Shown: in pieces, positions 31,484-40,443 of the stretch
Position numbering within the stretch: the stretch's first letter is position 1
Layout of the letters: each line of letters begins with the position of its first letter
DNA from: Proteobacteria bacterium UBA1844
GTDB taxonomy: Bacteria; Pseudomonadota; Gammaproteobacteria; Steroidobacterales; Woeseiaceae
Direction: 5' to 3'
Assembly (NCBI GenBank): GCA_002338615.1
Contig: DDIS01000031.1
Coordinates: 1 to 48,898, forward strand
Length of the DNA stretch: 48,898 nucleotides
Made by a program: the position numbers and the translations under genes
The notes under the pieces: generated by a model
What the model was told of the DNA's origin: nothing
Databases searched by the model: none
What the model saw: only the letters and a program-made list of their open reading frames with translations

Positions 31484-33328
31484 TTAGTAATCCGATGCTG
31501 CCCAACGCAGACCATCGGGTTCAATCCCAACCGGTATGCGCCGCAATTCCATGCTGGTATCCAGGCTAATTTCGGCTACTGCGTTTTGCCTGGGATACGA
31601 GGCATATGCCAGTTGACGTGTCGGATGCACTAACAGGTTGAGCGGCTGGTCTTTTAGGCTAATCCGCCGTCGAACAGCAAAGCTGTCGCGGTCAACGGCT
31701 ACGAGCTCGGAGGATCCGAAACACGCAATCCAAACTTGATTCTGTGAATCCTGACTAAGCGCGATCGGGAAACTGCAAACTGAGTCGATGTGCTTTGCCA
31801 CCGTCGGCGTGCGTGGATCAATAATTGAAATCGACCCGTCCGTTGCATTTGCAACCCAAATACTGCCGGCAATAGACAGCAATCCTTCGCTACCGGCCGC
31901 CAAGCGCACAACCTCTGTATCACCATTGTCGAGCTTGATCAACGTAACGGACCCCGACTCTGTATTAGCAACTGCGAGTGTTCGCGTTTCGGGTTCGAAG
32001 CTGAGGACATGTGATCCTTTCTGCCGCGTATCGAAATGATCGATCGTCTGACCGCTTTCGAGATCAATGACAAGCACACGCTTCTCCGTTTCGCAGGTCA
32101 CGTAGCCGCGCTGTCCCAGTAACCAGCTTGAGTGCGGTTTGGCACAATCTTCAATAACTGCGTCCAGCAGAACAGTCCCGTCTGCAGTATTGATGACCGT
32201 CAATCGCGAATTCAGCGCCTCGACAAAAGGTGGCCGGACGGTAACTGGCTGCATATGCGGCTTCGGAAACTCGCCGTAGCCCGTTGCCAACACACGAGCG
32301 TCGCTGACATTCGACAACAAGTGCGGCCCCTCACCAGTAGTTACACGCGTCACGACCTCGCCGCGTGCCAGGTCGACCATTGTGATCTCGTGCGACGACC
32401 TGTTTGCAACCAACAGGGCCGGTGCGTAGCCGGCCCGAATCTGTGCACGAATCGGGGCCCAATCCCGAGTAACAAGCTGTGCATGCCCACCGATCGGCGC
32501 GGTCGTGTAAAAAAGAACTCTGCCATCGGGGTGAAGTCGCGGCATCAGGTCGCTATGTTGGGTATTCACGTTCCCCAGAGGCGTCGCGTGTGTCCAGCCC
32601 GCGGGAGTGCGCCAACTGTAGTAGAGATCGCCAGGCGTTGAGACGTTTGTCGGGCGAGAGGACGCTTCGAAAATAATGTCCCTTTCGTCGGCAGAAACCC
32701 AGAGATTCCATTCTCCTGCAGGCGTGTTGATGGCGGGGCCCAAAGGCTGTGGTGTCAGAAAATCACTGCCTCCCGGCTCAGCTCGATAAAGATCGCCCTG
32801 ACCCTGCCCGCCTTCGCGGTCCGACGCAAAATATAGTGCGCCTGAGTTTGAGACGACCGGGGAGTATTCCGTTGATGCTGAGTTTATCGAAACGTATTCA
32901 AGGTGATTCTTATCGACCAGGCTGTATCGCCAGATGTTGGCATCGGGCGACTCGTCATCGTCACTGCTCGGCCGATCCGATACAAAGTACAGCCATCGTC
33001 CGTCAGGAGTGACGAACGGATCGTCATCGGAGTGGCTCCCGGAAAATTCAACTGGAGCTGGCGTGCTCCAAACACCCTGTCGTTGCTGCGAGGTATATAT
33101 GACTTTGTGAGATGCCTCGCTACTTCCCCAGTTGCCGTTCCAGGCAACCCAGAATGCCGTCGTCCCGTCGGGAGAAAATGTCAGGCCAAGCTGATTTTCC
33201 AGGCCCGTATCAAAAGCGCCAAGATCTTGCGCACTCGCAGTCTGCGTCACTGTCGGGACGATCAGGCTGATTACTGCAGTCAGCCAAAGTAATAATCTCG
33301 CTTTGGCGGTTGCCCTGCCAGGGTTCAT
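31484..33328 (-). CDS. Exported two-propeller protein (PD40 + YVTN repeats)
   Basis: About 614 residues from the ATG at 33328. The frame is open further back, but that part lies antisense-like over the kinase gene and is not protein-like. Signal peptide residues 1-33 (LLLWLTAVISLIVPTVTQTASAQ). The first half has PD40/TolB-type blades (FSPDGTTAFWVAW, DDPFVTPDGRWLYFVSDR, YFASDREGGQGQGDLYRA). The second half has YVTN-type blades (LLVANRSSHEITMVDL, LAVANTESGSVTLIKL, IWVANATDGSISIID). It probably acts as a periplasmic scaffold or sensor; no enzymatic motif is seen. Confidence 0.78.
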   Translation of the reverse strand: MNPGRATAKARLLLWLTAVISLIVPTVTQTASAQDLGAFDTGLENQLGLTFSPDGTTAFWVAWNGNWGSSEASHKVIYTSQQRQGVWSTPAPVEFSGSHSDDDPFVTPDGRWLYFVSDRPSSDDDESPDANIWRYSLVDKNHLEYVSINSASTEYSPVVSNSGALYFASDREGGQGQGDLYRAEPGGSDFLTPQPLGPAINTPAGEWNLWVSADERDIIFEASSRPTNVSTPGDLYYSWRTPAGWTHATPLGNVNTQHSDLMPRLHPDGRVLFYTTAPIGGHAQLVTRDWAPIRAQIRAGYAPALLVANRSSHEITMVDLARGEVVTRVTTGEGPHLLSNVSDARVLATGYGEFPKPHMQPVTVRPPFVEALNSRLTVINTADGTVLLDAVIEDCAKPHSSWLLGQRGYVTCETEKRVLVIDLESGQTIDHFDTRQKGSHVLSFEPETRTLAVANTESGSVTLIKLDNGDTEVVRLAAGSEGLLSIAGSIWVANATDGSISIIDPRTPTVAKHIDSVCSFPIALSQDSQNQVWIACFGSSELVAVDRDSFAVRRRISLKDQPLNLLVHPTRQLAYASYPRQNAVAEISLDTSMELRRIPVGIEPDGLRWAASDY

Positions 33329-33467
33329 TTCGTCAAGCCTCGGATCGCAAACATTGCAGGATTCGACCGTCTCGCGTGCGATTTGATCCCGGTCGTGCCT
33401 ATGTCGCAAGCGTTGTATGAGAATCAGCGACGTTCGAGTGAATTGACAGGAGGGACAGCCTGACCAA

Positions 33468-34631
33468 CTACGAGTCAGCATCGAGCCCGGGGGCGGCCTG
33501 TTCCATGTCGAGTTCGAAGTGAAAGGACGTCCCTGTACCGGGTGCAGAGTCCACGGCCAGCTCGGCGCCCAAGAGTGCAAGAAACTTCTTGCAGATCCCG
33601 AGACCGAGACCCGAGCCACCGTAACGTGAACCGATCTCGTCGTTACCCTGGCGAAAGTCGTCGAAGATACGATCGATCTGGTCCTTTGGAATGCCGATTC
33701 CGGTGTCCCGGACCTCAAAACCCACGCGTGCACAGTGGTTGTCAATGTCCAGCAGCTGCACCACCAAGCCAACCTCTCCGCTGTCCGTGAACTTGACGGC
33801 ATTGCCCAACAAGTTGCTCAGAACGCGGCCGAGCTTGATCGCGTCAGTAAGCAGGCGCGGCGGCAGCCTGGGGTCGATGTCCACGTCGAACCGAAGCCCC
33901 TTGCGGTGTGCCTCGATACGGGTTTCGTCTCCGAGCCCACGAACCAGTTGGCGTAAATTCACCGGCTTATTGATCAGCCGCATATGTCCCGCTTCGATTT
34001 TGCCGAGGTCAAGAACGTCGTTGACGAGGCGCAACAGGTTGCTTGTCGAGGACTTGAGCATGCGCACGTACTTTGCCTGGTCCTCATTAAGAGGGCTCAT
34101 TTCCAGCAACTCACCGATCGTCGTCAGCGTCGACAGTGGTGTGCGAATGTCATGACTGATCATCGAGATCAATTCACCCTTCATACGTGCCGCTTCCTCG
34201 CCGGCGTTGCGGGAGGCGAGCAGCTCGCGCTCGTAACGCCGACGTTCTGTCGCGTCCAGAATGCTCGCACGGATGCCGATGACCTCGCCGTTCGAGTGCC
34301 GGCGCACTTCGGCATTGAGCAGCACTGGTACGATGCCGTCCGGCCCACGGATGTCCAGTGCAATTTCCTCGACATGGTCCTGCATGAGAAGCAGTGGGCC
34401 GACATGCGTCTCATAATAAATACGGCCGCCTACGGTCAGTAGCTCCTGGAAGCGAACCTGGCCAACCAACTCGTCCAATGAACGACCGGACATTTCCGCG
34501 ACTCTGCGATTGGCCCGAATGATCGTACCCTCTGCATCGGCCGACAGGAAACCGCATGGTGCATTGTTATACATCTCCTCAGCGGTTTCGCTGAACAGGT
34601 CGTGCCTGCCGGACGAGGCCAGCCCGGTCAC
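33468..34631 (-). CDS. PAS-domain histidine kinase coupled to RsbQ-like hydrolase
   Basis: About 387 residues from the GTG at 34631, chosen because GTGA overlaps the hydrolase stop; an upstream in-frame start would run through the hydrolase gene. A PAS domain (MYNNAPCGFLSADAEGTI onwards, residues ~20-130), then HisKA with the H-box MISHDIRTPLSTL and a HATPase domain (NLLGNAVKF N-box, DTGIGIP, GGSGLGLGICKKF). No membrane segment and no response regulator nearby, so it is a soluble orphan kinase. The overlap with the RsbQ-like gene suggests that the hydrolase controls this PAS domain, as RsbQ does for the PAS phosphatase RsbP in Bacillus. Confidence 0.88.
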   Translation of the reverse strand: MTGLASSGRHDLFSETAEEMYNNAPCGFLSADAEGTIIRANRRVAEMSGRSLDELVGQVRFQELLTVGGRIYYETHVGPLLLMQDHVEEIALDIRGPDGIVPVLLNAEVRRHSNGEVIGIRASILDATERRRYERELLASRNAGEEAARMKGELISMISHDIRTPLSTLTTIGELLEMSPLNEDQAKYVRMLKSSTSNLLRLVNDVLDLGKIEAGHMRLINKPVNLRQLVRGLGDETRIEAHRKGLRFDVDIDPRLPPRLLTDAIKLGRVLSNLLGNAVKFTDSGEVGLVVQLLDIDNHCARVGFEVRDTGIGIPKDQIDRIFDDFRQGNDEIGSRYGGSGLGLGICKKFLALLGAELAVDSAPGTGTSFHFELDMEQAAPGLDADS

Positions 34632-35419
34632 AAAAAATTCCGGAGATGTCGGATCGTTTCTGCGGGGGCGCTGAGATTCGGGCAGTGTCCGGTGGCTTGT
34701 AGCATCACCAACTCGCTCTGCGGCAGCACGTGATGCACGAATCGGCCCACGGGTATCGGAGCAATGATGTCGTCCGCGCACTGCAGCACCAGCGTCCGCG
34801 CCTGGACTTTGGCCAGGTCGGCGCGATTGTCACTGAGGAAAGTGACCTCGGCAAACTGGCGCGAGATGGCCGGGTCGGCGCGGCAAAAGCTGTTGGCAAG
34901 TTCCTCTCCCAGTTCGGGCCGATCGGGATTGCCCATGATGGCGGGAGCCATTGCCCGCGACCAGCCGAGGTAATTGCTTTCCAGTGATTCGAGCAACTCG
35001 TCAATGTCATTGCGTGAGAACCCGCCCACGTAACCGGCATCGTCAATATATCGTGGCGAGGGCCCGACCAGCACGAGGTCAGAGAAAAGCTCAGGCTCCC
35101 GATTCGCGGCTAGTACGCCTATCATCGCACTCACCGAATGACCGACGAATACGCCTTTATTGATATTGGCAGCCTTTGCAATCTCGATCACATCCGAGGC
35201 ATAACCGTCGAGCGAGTCATACTTCTCGGGGTCGTAGGCTTTGACGTCTGAATGCCCGAAACCGACGTAGTCGAACAGGACCACTCGAAAGTCTTTCTCA
35301 AAGGCGGGCGCCACCAAACGCCACATGTTCTGATCACAGCCGTAGCCATGGGCGAACATGATCGTCCGCTCACCCTGTCCGGTGATGGCTACGTTGTGGC
35401 GTTGACTGGGATCGTTCAT
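34628..35419 (-). CDS. RsbQ-like alpha/beta hydrolase
   Basis: A 263-residue alpha/beta hydrolase very like RsbQ and the plant KAI2/D14 receptors: FAHGYGCDQNMWRLVAPAF, DYVGFGHSD, nucleophile GHSVSAMIG (Ser95), DDIIAP (Asp217) and TGHCPNLSAP (His245). These positions line up with the RsbQ triad as I recall it (Ser96, Asp219, His247). RsbQ makes or holds a hydrophobic ligand for its PAS partner. Here the stop overlaps the kinase start by four bases, so the two are made together and probably act as a sensor pair. Confidence 0.88.
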   Translation of the reverse strand: MNDPSQRHNVAITGQGERTIMFAHGYGCDQNMWRLVAPAFEKDFRVVLFDYVGFGHSDVKAYDPEKYDSLDGYASDVIEIAKAANINKGVFVGHSVSAMIGVLAANREPELFSDLVLVGPSPRYIDDAGYVGGFSRNDIDELLESLESNYLGWSRAMAPAIMGNPDRPELGEELANSFCRADPAISRQFAEVTFLSDNRADLAKVQARTLVLQCADDIIAPIPVGRFVHHVLPQSELVMLQATGHCPNLSAPAETIRHLRNFL

Positions 35420-35607
35420 TCAGGCTCGCTTTGTTGGCGGCGACCGACGCTTTCACCAAATGGTGGTAGCTCTAACAGATATCAAGGGACTTGCAGGAAA
35501 TGGCCAACTTGATCAATTTAAATAGCTGGTTCATTCAATCTCTTCTGGCGGCGCTGCTGCAAACTGCAGTCTGAATCAACCCAACCCTAATCTCGAGGAG
35601 AACCATC

Positions 35608-35757
35608 ATGAACGAAATAAGTGAAAATATCTGCCGCTGCAATGAGTGTGCCGGATCAAGCTGCGCCTGTGGCTGTCAGGATACTGTGTCGGAAAAAGCC
35701 TGTGGATGCCACTCTGATTGTAACTGCTCTGGCAACTGTGCCTGCGCGGAGGCCTAG
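35608..35757 (+). CDS. Metallothionein-like cysteine-rich small protein
   Basis: A 49-residue protein with 12 cysteines (positions 9, 11, 14, 19, 21, 23, 32, 34, 38, 40, 44, 46), mostly as C-x-C and C-x-x-C pairs, no aromatic residues and one His (35). That composition is diagnostic of a metal-thiolate cluster protein binding Zn, Cd or Cu. GAGGAG lies seven bases before the ATG and a strong intrinsic terminator starts 17 bp after the stop, so it is a complete single-gene transcript. Not clearly one of the SmtA-type bacterial metallothioneins, which have more His, so it may be a separate small family. Confidence 0.85.
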   Translation: MNEISENICRCNECAGSSCACGCQDTVSEKACGCHSDCNCSGNCACAEA

Positions 35758-35774
35758 TTAAGCCGTTCGGGCAA

Positions 35775-35813
35775 TCGGCCTGCCGCAATTTTCGGCAGGC
35801 CGACATTTTTTTT
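35775..35813 (+). terminator. Strong intrinsic terminator after metallothionein gene
   Basis: TCGGCCTGCCG (35775-35785) and CGGCAGGCCGA (35793-35803) form a perfect 11-bp stem with a 7-base loop, followed by CATTTTTTTT. This is a textbook rho-independent terminator for the 35608-35757 transcript. Confidence 0.92.
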
Positions 35814-35880
35814 GTAAGCTCGGGCACTTCTTCAGGAGCACGGCGAGACAGGCGGCAATCCGATCAAATACTCCATCGTG

Positions 35881-36708
35881 CTAACTGTGCTCCTCAAAAG
35901 GTGAATCAATCTCGAAGAACTGCCCGCGCATCAATGCCAATGGATTAATGCCAAACATCCGGCGGAACGTGCGTGTCAGGTGCGCGGCGTCGGCAAAGTC
36001 GGCCGCTTGCGCTGCGTCGGTCATCGATTCACCGCGGCCAATTGCCAGCACTGCGCGTGCCAGTTTTCGCCACAGCAGGTAGTGGCGAAACGGAAGACCA
36101 AGCTGCTGCCTGAATAAATGAGCGAAACGGCTCGGAGACAAGAACACCGTCGTCGCGACGTCCTCCAGGCTTACCCGAAGATCGGCCGACTGGTTGATCC
36201 TCTTTAAGGATTTGCTGATGCGCGGGTCACGGCGGCGCAAGGGCGGCACTCCGGCAGACAATGCATGCACGCAGTGGCGAACGAGATCGTGAATGTCCAT
36301 CGCTTCCAGCGGACGCTCATGAAATGTCCGGAACGCCGGCGCACAGTCGGCGAGACGCGCATCGGGGACGAAGGTAATGGGCTCGGTGAGGCTGGTGCGC
36401 AACCAGGTGCCTTCGTTGGACTCCGGATCGACGAACAACATGACACTGATCGCACCACGACCGTCGTAACTGTGGCGAACATCCGGCAATACGATGAATC
36501 CGCGCCCGGCCTGCCAGTCGTCACCGTCGGTGCAGATTGCGGGCTCGCCATCCAGTCCGATGACAATCTGAATGGCGTGATGTGCATGGGCCCTGACGAT
36601 GCCCTCGCTGCGACCGAGCAACAGGAAGCCCCCATCCCATAAATACCAGCGCGGTTCTGACAGCCAGGCTGTCGCTACCTCGTTCTCAGCCGGTTTATTC
36701 AAGTTCAC
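35881..36708 (-). CDS. AraC-family transcriptional regulator
   Basis: A 275-residue protein with an N-terminal cupin-type sensing domain (AHAHHAIQIVIGLDG, GFIVLPDVRHSYDG) and a C-terminal pair of helix-turn-helices typical of AraC/XylS (LEDVATTVFLSPSRFAHLFRQQLGLPFRHYLLWRKL, then DAAQAADFADAAHLTRTFRRMFGINP). GTG start at 36708. It diverges from the FixH-like/diheme peroxidase operon and is its likely regulator. Confidence 0.88.
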   Translation of the reverse strand: MNLNKPAENEVATAWLSEPRWYLWDGGFLLLGRSEGIVRAHAHHAIQIVIGLDGEPAICTDGDDWQAGRGFIVLPDVRHSYDGRGAISVMLFVDPESNEGTWLRTSLTEPITFVPDARLADCAPAFRTFHERPLEAMDIHDLVRHCVHALSAGVPPLRRRDPRISKSLKRINQSADLRVSLEDVATTVFLSPSRFAHLFRQQLGLPFRHYLLWRKLARAVLAIGRGESMTDAAQAADFADAAHLTRTFRRMFGINPLALMRGQFFEIDSPFEEHS

Positions 36709-36814
36709 CGCGCGCCCCGTTCAATCTTTTGACCGTCGCAAAACCTAAAGTGCAATCCCGCGGCCACGAAGCGCCGCGAGTTCAACGAGTTCGGAAACTT
36801 TAAAGGAGATAGAC

Positions 36815-37288
36815 ATGAAAACGTCAGCCCTCAACGGAAACGTCCGACATCGGCACAGGTTCCTGGCCACCATGCTGGGCAGCATTATCGTCCTAATCGC
36901 GACGGTCGGCTATACGGCGAGTAGCCATAACATCAGCCGGCCGGCGAGCAAGGAATTCGGCCAGGGTCCGCGTGTTTCGCTCGGCCGGAACTACATGGCA
37001 ACGCTGGAGGCGGCGCAGCCTCTGCGCCTTCGGAAGATGCAGACCGTTCGGGTCCGTATCGAGGATGTTGCCGGTCACCCGGTGGACGGTGCTGGCATCA
37101 CCATCGACGGCGGTATGCCCCAGCATGGGCATGGATTGCCGACGCGCCCGCGGGTAACACGAAACCTGGGCGGCGGCATTTACGAGATTGAAGGCGTGCG
37201 CTTCAACATGGGCGGGTGGTGGCAATTCAAGCTTGCCATCAGTGGCCCGGCCGGCGATGACTCCGTCACCTTCAACCTCGACCTTTGA
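36815..37288 (+). CDS. FixH/YtkA-like membrane-anchored protein
   Basis: A 157-residue protein with one N-terminal membrane segment (ATMLGSIIVLIATVGYTA) and a periplasmic beta-sandwich of the FixH/YtkA type: VRVRIEDVAGHPVDGAGI, GGMPQHGHGLPTRPRVT with clustered Met and His, and IEGVRFNMGGWWQFKLAI. The Met/His cluster suggests copper binding or delivery. First gene of a three-gene operon; the ATG has AAAGGAGA eight bases upstream. Confidence 0.78.
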   Translation: MKTSALNGNVRHRHRFLATMLGSIIVLIATVGYTASSHNISRPASKEFGQGPRVSLGRNYMATLEAAQPLRLRKMQTVRVRIEDVAGHPVDGAGITIDGGMPQHGHGLPTRPRVTRNLGGGIYEIEGVRFNMGGWWQFKLAISGPAGDDSVTFNLDL

Positions 37289-37309
37289 TTAAACCGAGGC
37301 AACCTGGCC

Positions 37310-38560
37310 ATGCGCAGCAAATTTACCGTGTCAATCCTGGCTTCGACGCTATTGCTGGCCGTCTACGACGCGTTCCTGCATGCGGAGGAGTGGACGGATG
37401 ATCAAATCCGGGAACTCAGTTCAATGTCACTCGGCGAATTGGAGCTACCGCCGGACCCTACCAACAAAATGTCCGGCGATTCGGCCGCCGCGGCCTTCGG
37501 GCAACAGCTATTTTTTGATGAGCGTCTTAGCTCCAACGGGCGTGTTTCCTGCGCGAGCTGCCACGACCCAGCGCAAGGTTTTCAGGACGGTCAGCCGCTG
37601 GGTACCGGCGTCGGCCAGACTGCTCGTCGCACGATGCCGATTGCCGGCGCCGCATACAGTCCGTTCCTGTTCTGGGATGGGCGCAAGGACAGTCTCTGGT
37701 CGCAAGCGCTTGGACCACTCGAAAGTCCCGTAGAGCACGGCGGTACGCGGGCACAATATGCGCAGGTGGTCGCGCAACACTACGAGGCCGAGTACGAGCA
37801 GATTTTCGGCGCATTGCCTGATCTGACCGGAGTGCCCCGGGTCGCCGGGCCCGTGGACGATCCGGTCGCACGGCAGGCATGGAACCAGCTTACCGAGAAT
37901 CAGCGAGATTCCGTCACAGGTGTGTTCGTTAACATAGGAAAAGCCATCGCCGCCTATGAACGCCAAATCCTGCCTGGCCGTTCCCGCTTCGACGATTTCG
38001 TCGATACGCTGGTCGCAACCGGTCGCGCGCCCATTGGCGTCTTGAGCTCGGACGAGATCGCGGGCCTGAAACTTTTCACAGGCAAGGCCAACTGCACGCA
38101 GTGCCACAACGGGCCCCTGTTCACGAACAATGACTTTCACAATACAGGTGTGCCGCCGCGCCTGGCCTCGTCGCCCGATTCCGGGCGGCTTATCGGCGCC
38201 AGTGACGTGCTGCATGACGAATTCAATTGTCGGAGTCGCTGGAGCGATGCCAGTCCCGAGCAGTGTGTTGAACTCGAGTACCTGGTGGCCGACTCGCCGA
38301 CGCTGCAGGGTGCATTCAAAGTGCCGTCATTGCGTGACGTCGCGACGCGCGCGCCCTACATGCACGCGGGGCAACTGGCTACGCTCCCCGATGTGCTCGT
38401 ACATTACAATCAGGCGCCGCCCGCCGTCATCGGCAACAGCGAACTGGTGCCGTTAGGGCTGACGGACACGGAGCTTCGGCAGGTAGTCGCATTCCTGGCG
38501 TCGCTCACAGATTCAAGCCGTCACGCGGACGCAACTCGACCCGGCCGGCAAGCCTTTTAG
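37310..38560 (+). CDS. Diheme cytochrome c peroxidase / MauG-family enzyme
   Basis: A 416-residue exported protein (signal peptide to about residue 26). Two heme c sites, CASCH (~82) and CTQCH (~264), follow the MauG/CcpA layout: GQQLFFDERLSSNGRVSC, FWDGRKDSLWSQALGP, LKLFTGKANC, FKVPSLRDVATRAPYMHAG. These enzymes use high-valent heme iron to reduce peroxide or oxidise a protein partner. It lies 22 bp after the FixH-like gene and 20 bp before a small membrane protein gene. Confidence 0.88.
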   Translation: MRSKFTVSILASTLLLAVYDAFLHAEEWTDDQIRELSSMSLGELELPPDPTNKMSGDSAAAAFGQQLFFDERLSSNGRVSCASCHDPAQGFQDGQPLGTGVGQTARRTMPIAGAAYSPFLFWDGRKDSLWSQALGPLESPVEHGGTRAQYAQVVAQHYEAEYEQIFGALPDLTGVPRVAGPVDDPVARQAWNQLTENQRDSVTGVFVNIGKAIAAYERQILPGRSRFDDFVDTLVATGRAPIGVLSSDEIAGLKLFTGKANCTQCHNGPLFTNNDFHNTGVPPRLASSPDSGRLIGASDVLHDEFNCRSRWSDASPEQCVELEYLVADSPTLQGAFKVPSLRDVATRAPYMHAGQLATLPDVLVHYNQAPPAVIGNSELVPLGLTDTELRQVVAFLASLTDSSRHADATRPGRQAF

Positions 38561-38579
38561 CCAGAACAGGAACTCACTC

Positions 38580-39005
38580 ATGAATATTCAAGCCAGCATT
38601 CTTGTTGTTGCCGGAAGTATCTCGCTGACTGTCACATTGATGTTGGCGTGGTGCCTGACAGGGATACGTTACCTGGAGATGGGTTTTCTGAAAAAGCTGT
38701 TTCCGAGTTACCAGTACTTGCTGAAGTCGCACATTGACTACCTGTTGATGACCGGCCTGTTGATGGTCTTCTTCCTGCTGTTCGATCATTTCCGGCTGTC
38801 GCCCCCCGCGGTGATTCTATTGTCGATGACCATCGGCTCACTTTTGAATCCGTTCGGCTTCCTTGTGCTGGCAATAAAGCCCAACCTTCGCCAACATCCG
38901 GCCACGCCGTTCGGGGCGATCATGACGTGCAGCTTTTTGCTGACGACGATCGGCTATATTGGGGCGGCCTGGTCCGTTGCCCATGCAGCGGTGCTGACAT
39001 CGTAG
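38580..39005 (+). CDS. Small integral membrane protein
   Basis: A 141-residue protein with four hydrophobic segments (ILVVAGSISLTVTLMLAWCLTG, YLLMTGLLMVFFLLFDHF, AVILLSMTIGSLLNPFGFLVLAI, GAIMTCSFLLTTIGYIGAAWSV). No family recognised. As third gene after the FixH-like and diheme peroxidase genes it may link them to the membrane quinone pool or act as an assembly factor; this is inference. Confidence 0.75.
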   Translation: MNIQASILVVAGSISLTVTLMLAWCLTGIRYLEMGFLKKLFPSYQYLLKSHIDYLLMTGLLMVFFLLFDHFRLSPPAVILLSMTIGSLLNPFGFLVLAIKPNLRQHPATPFGAIMTCSFLLTTIGYIGAAWSVAHAAVLTS

Positions 39006-39135
39006 GAAATCCTGGGGTGGGCAATGCGTGATCAAGGCACCCGGCCAACCACCAGCAAGTCCCTGCATTGGAAGCTTACTTTCAAAGGTACAATTAGCGT
39101 TTTAACCGGCGCCGTGCGCGGCGCGGAGCCGAATA

Positions 39136-40443
39136 ATGAATTCAACAGCTAAGTGCAGCATCCTCCTTGGCTTCTTTTTCCTGCTGCCGACACTCGCCGT
39201 GGCAGCGGACACTCTACGAGCCGATGCCGATCGCATGGAGCAGCGTATCGTCGCGCTTTCTGCATTTGGCGCCAACACGGATGGCGGTGTCGACCGTATT
39301 GCCTTCAGTAAGGCTGACCTCGCCGGTCGCGCTTACATTACGAAACTGATGAAAGCAGCGGGCCTTTCGGTACGCCTGGATACAGCAGGCAATATCATTG
39401 GGCGGCGCGAGGGCAGCCAGCCGGATCTGCCGGTCATCATGTTTGGCTCGCATATCGATTCCGTGCCAGGCGGCGGTAATTTCGACGGCGACGTTGGTGT
39501 CATCGGCGCGATCGAGGTCATTGAACTGCTTAAAGCAGGCAATATCCGCACGCGGCATCCCCTTGAAGTCGTCAGTTTTACCGACGAAGAAGGCGGTCTT
39601 ACGGGCAGCCGGGCCATGATCGGCGAAGTTGACGACCGGACCCTGAGCGTCATGAGTCACAGTGGCATGACGATAGGCGAGGGCATCCGCGCGGTTGGCG
39701 GTGATCCGGATCGCCTCGACCTGGCCGAGCGCAAGCCTGGAGATATCAAGGCCTTCATCGAGCTGCACATCGAACAGGGTGCCATCCTGGATGAGGAAGG
39801 TATCGATATTGGTGTCGTCGAAGGCATCGTCGGCATCCGCTGGTGGGATGTCACGATCGAAGGATCCGCGAACCACGCGGGCACAACCCCGATGAATCGC
39901 CGTCGCGATGCAATGATCAGTGCGGCCGAGTTCATACTGGCCGTAAACCAGGTGGCGACCAGTATGCCGGGAGCGCAAGTCGCGACGGTCGGCAAAATTC
40001 GCGCAGAGCCAGGCGCACCCAACGTGATTCCTGGCAAAGTCGTATTGAGTCTCGAGATTCGTGATCTCTCTGCTGCAAAGATGCAAGCTGTGTTCGACGA
40101 CGTCCGCGCCGCGAGCGATCGTATTGCCGACGCGCGCTCTACGCCAATTCGCTATGAAGAGCTGAACGTCGCTTCACCGCCGGCCCCGACCAACGAAGCC
40201 ATGCGGCGCATCATTGCGACGTCAGCCGACGACCTGGGCCTGAGCTTCAGGCTCATGCCGAGTGGCGCCGGACATGATGCACAGGATATGGCACAAATCG
40301 CACCGACCGGCATGATCTTCGTGCCAAGCGCGAAGGGCATCAGTCACTCGCCGAAGGAGTTCACATCGGCGAAAGATATGGCGCATGGTGCGAGCGTGCT
40401 TCTTCGAACCGTGCTCGAGATTGATGGTGGCGCGCTGGAGTAG
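39136..40443 (+). CDS. Exported M20-family amidase (hydantoinase/carbamoylase type)
   Basis: A 435-residue protein with a signal peptide (residues 1-23, CSILLGFFFLLPTLAVAA). The remaining sequence is the AllC/N-carbamoyl-amino-acid hydrolase branch of M20: FGSHIDSVPGGGNFDGDVGV, VVSFTDEEGGLTGSRAM, IELHIEQGAILDEE, NHAGTTPMNRRRDA, MPSGAGHDAQDMA, GISHSPKEF, which supplies the two-metal site. The typical enzymes are cytoplasmic; the signal peptide here points to periplasmic use of carbamoyl or amide compounds. Monocistronic by position. Confidence 0.88.
   Translation: MNSTAKCSILLGFFFLLPTLAVAADTLRADADRMEQRIVALSAFGANTDGGVDRIAFSKADLAGRAYITKLMKAAGLSVRLDTAGNIIGRREGSQPDLPVIMFGSHIDSVPGGGNFDGDVGVIGAIEVIELLKAGNIRTRHPLEVVSFTDEEGGLTGSRAMIGEVDDRTLSVMSHSGMTIGEGIRAVGGDPDRLDLAERKPGDIKAFIELHIEQGAILDEEGIDIGVVEGIVGIRWWDVTIEGSANHAGTTPMNRRRDAMISAAEFILAVNQVATSMPGAQVATVGKIRAEPGAPNVIPGKVVLSLEIRDLSAAKMQAVFDDVRAASDRIADARSTPIRYEELNVASPPAPTNEAMRRIIATSADDLGLSFRLMPSGAGHDAQDMAQIAPTGMIFVPSAKGISHSPKEFTSAKDMAHGASVLLRTVLEIDGGALE

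Noticed and set aside
33329..33802. N-terminal extension of the two-propeller protein
   Set aside because: The frame is open, but it overlaps the kinase gene on the same strand in another frame, and the translated part is Ser/Arg-rich without structure. A signal peptide begins cleanly at the ATG at 33328.
35606..35827. - strand open frame of about 73 codons
   Set aside because: It is antisense to the cysteine-rich metallothionein-like gene and its terminator; the + strand reading has a ribosome binding site and patterned cysteines.
39214..40086. - strand open frame of about 290 codons
   Set aside because: It is antisense to the M20 amidase gene with intact catalytic motifs; no family or ribosome binding site is seen.
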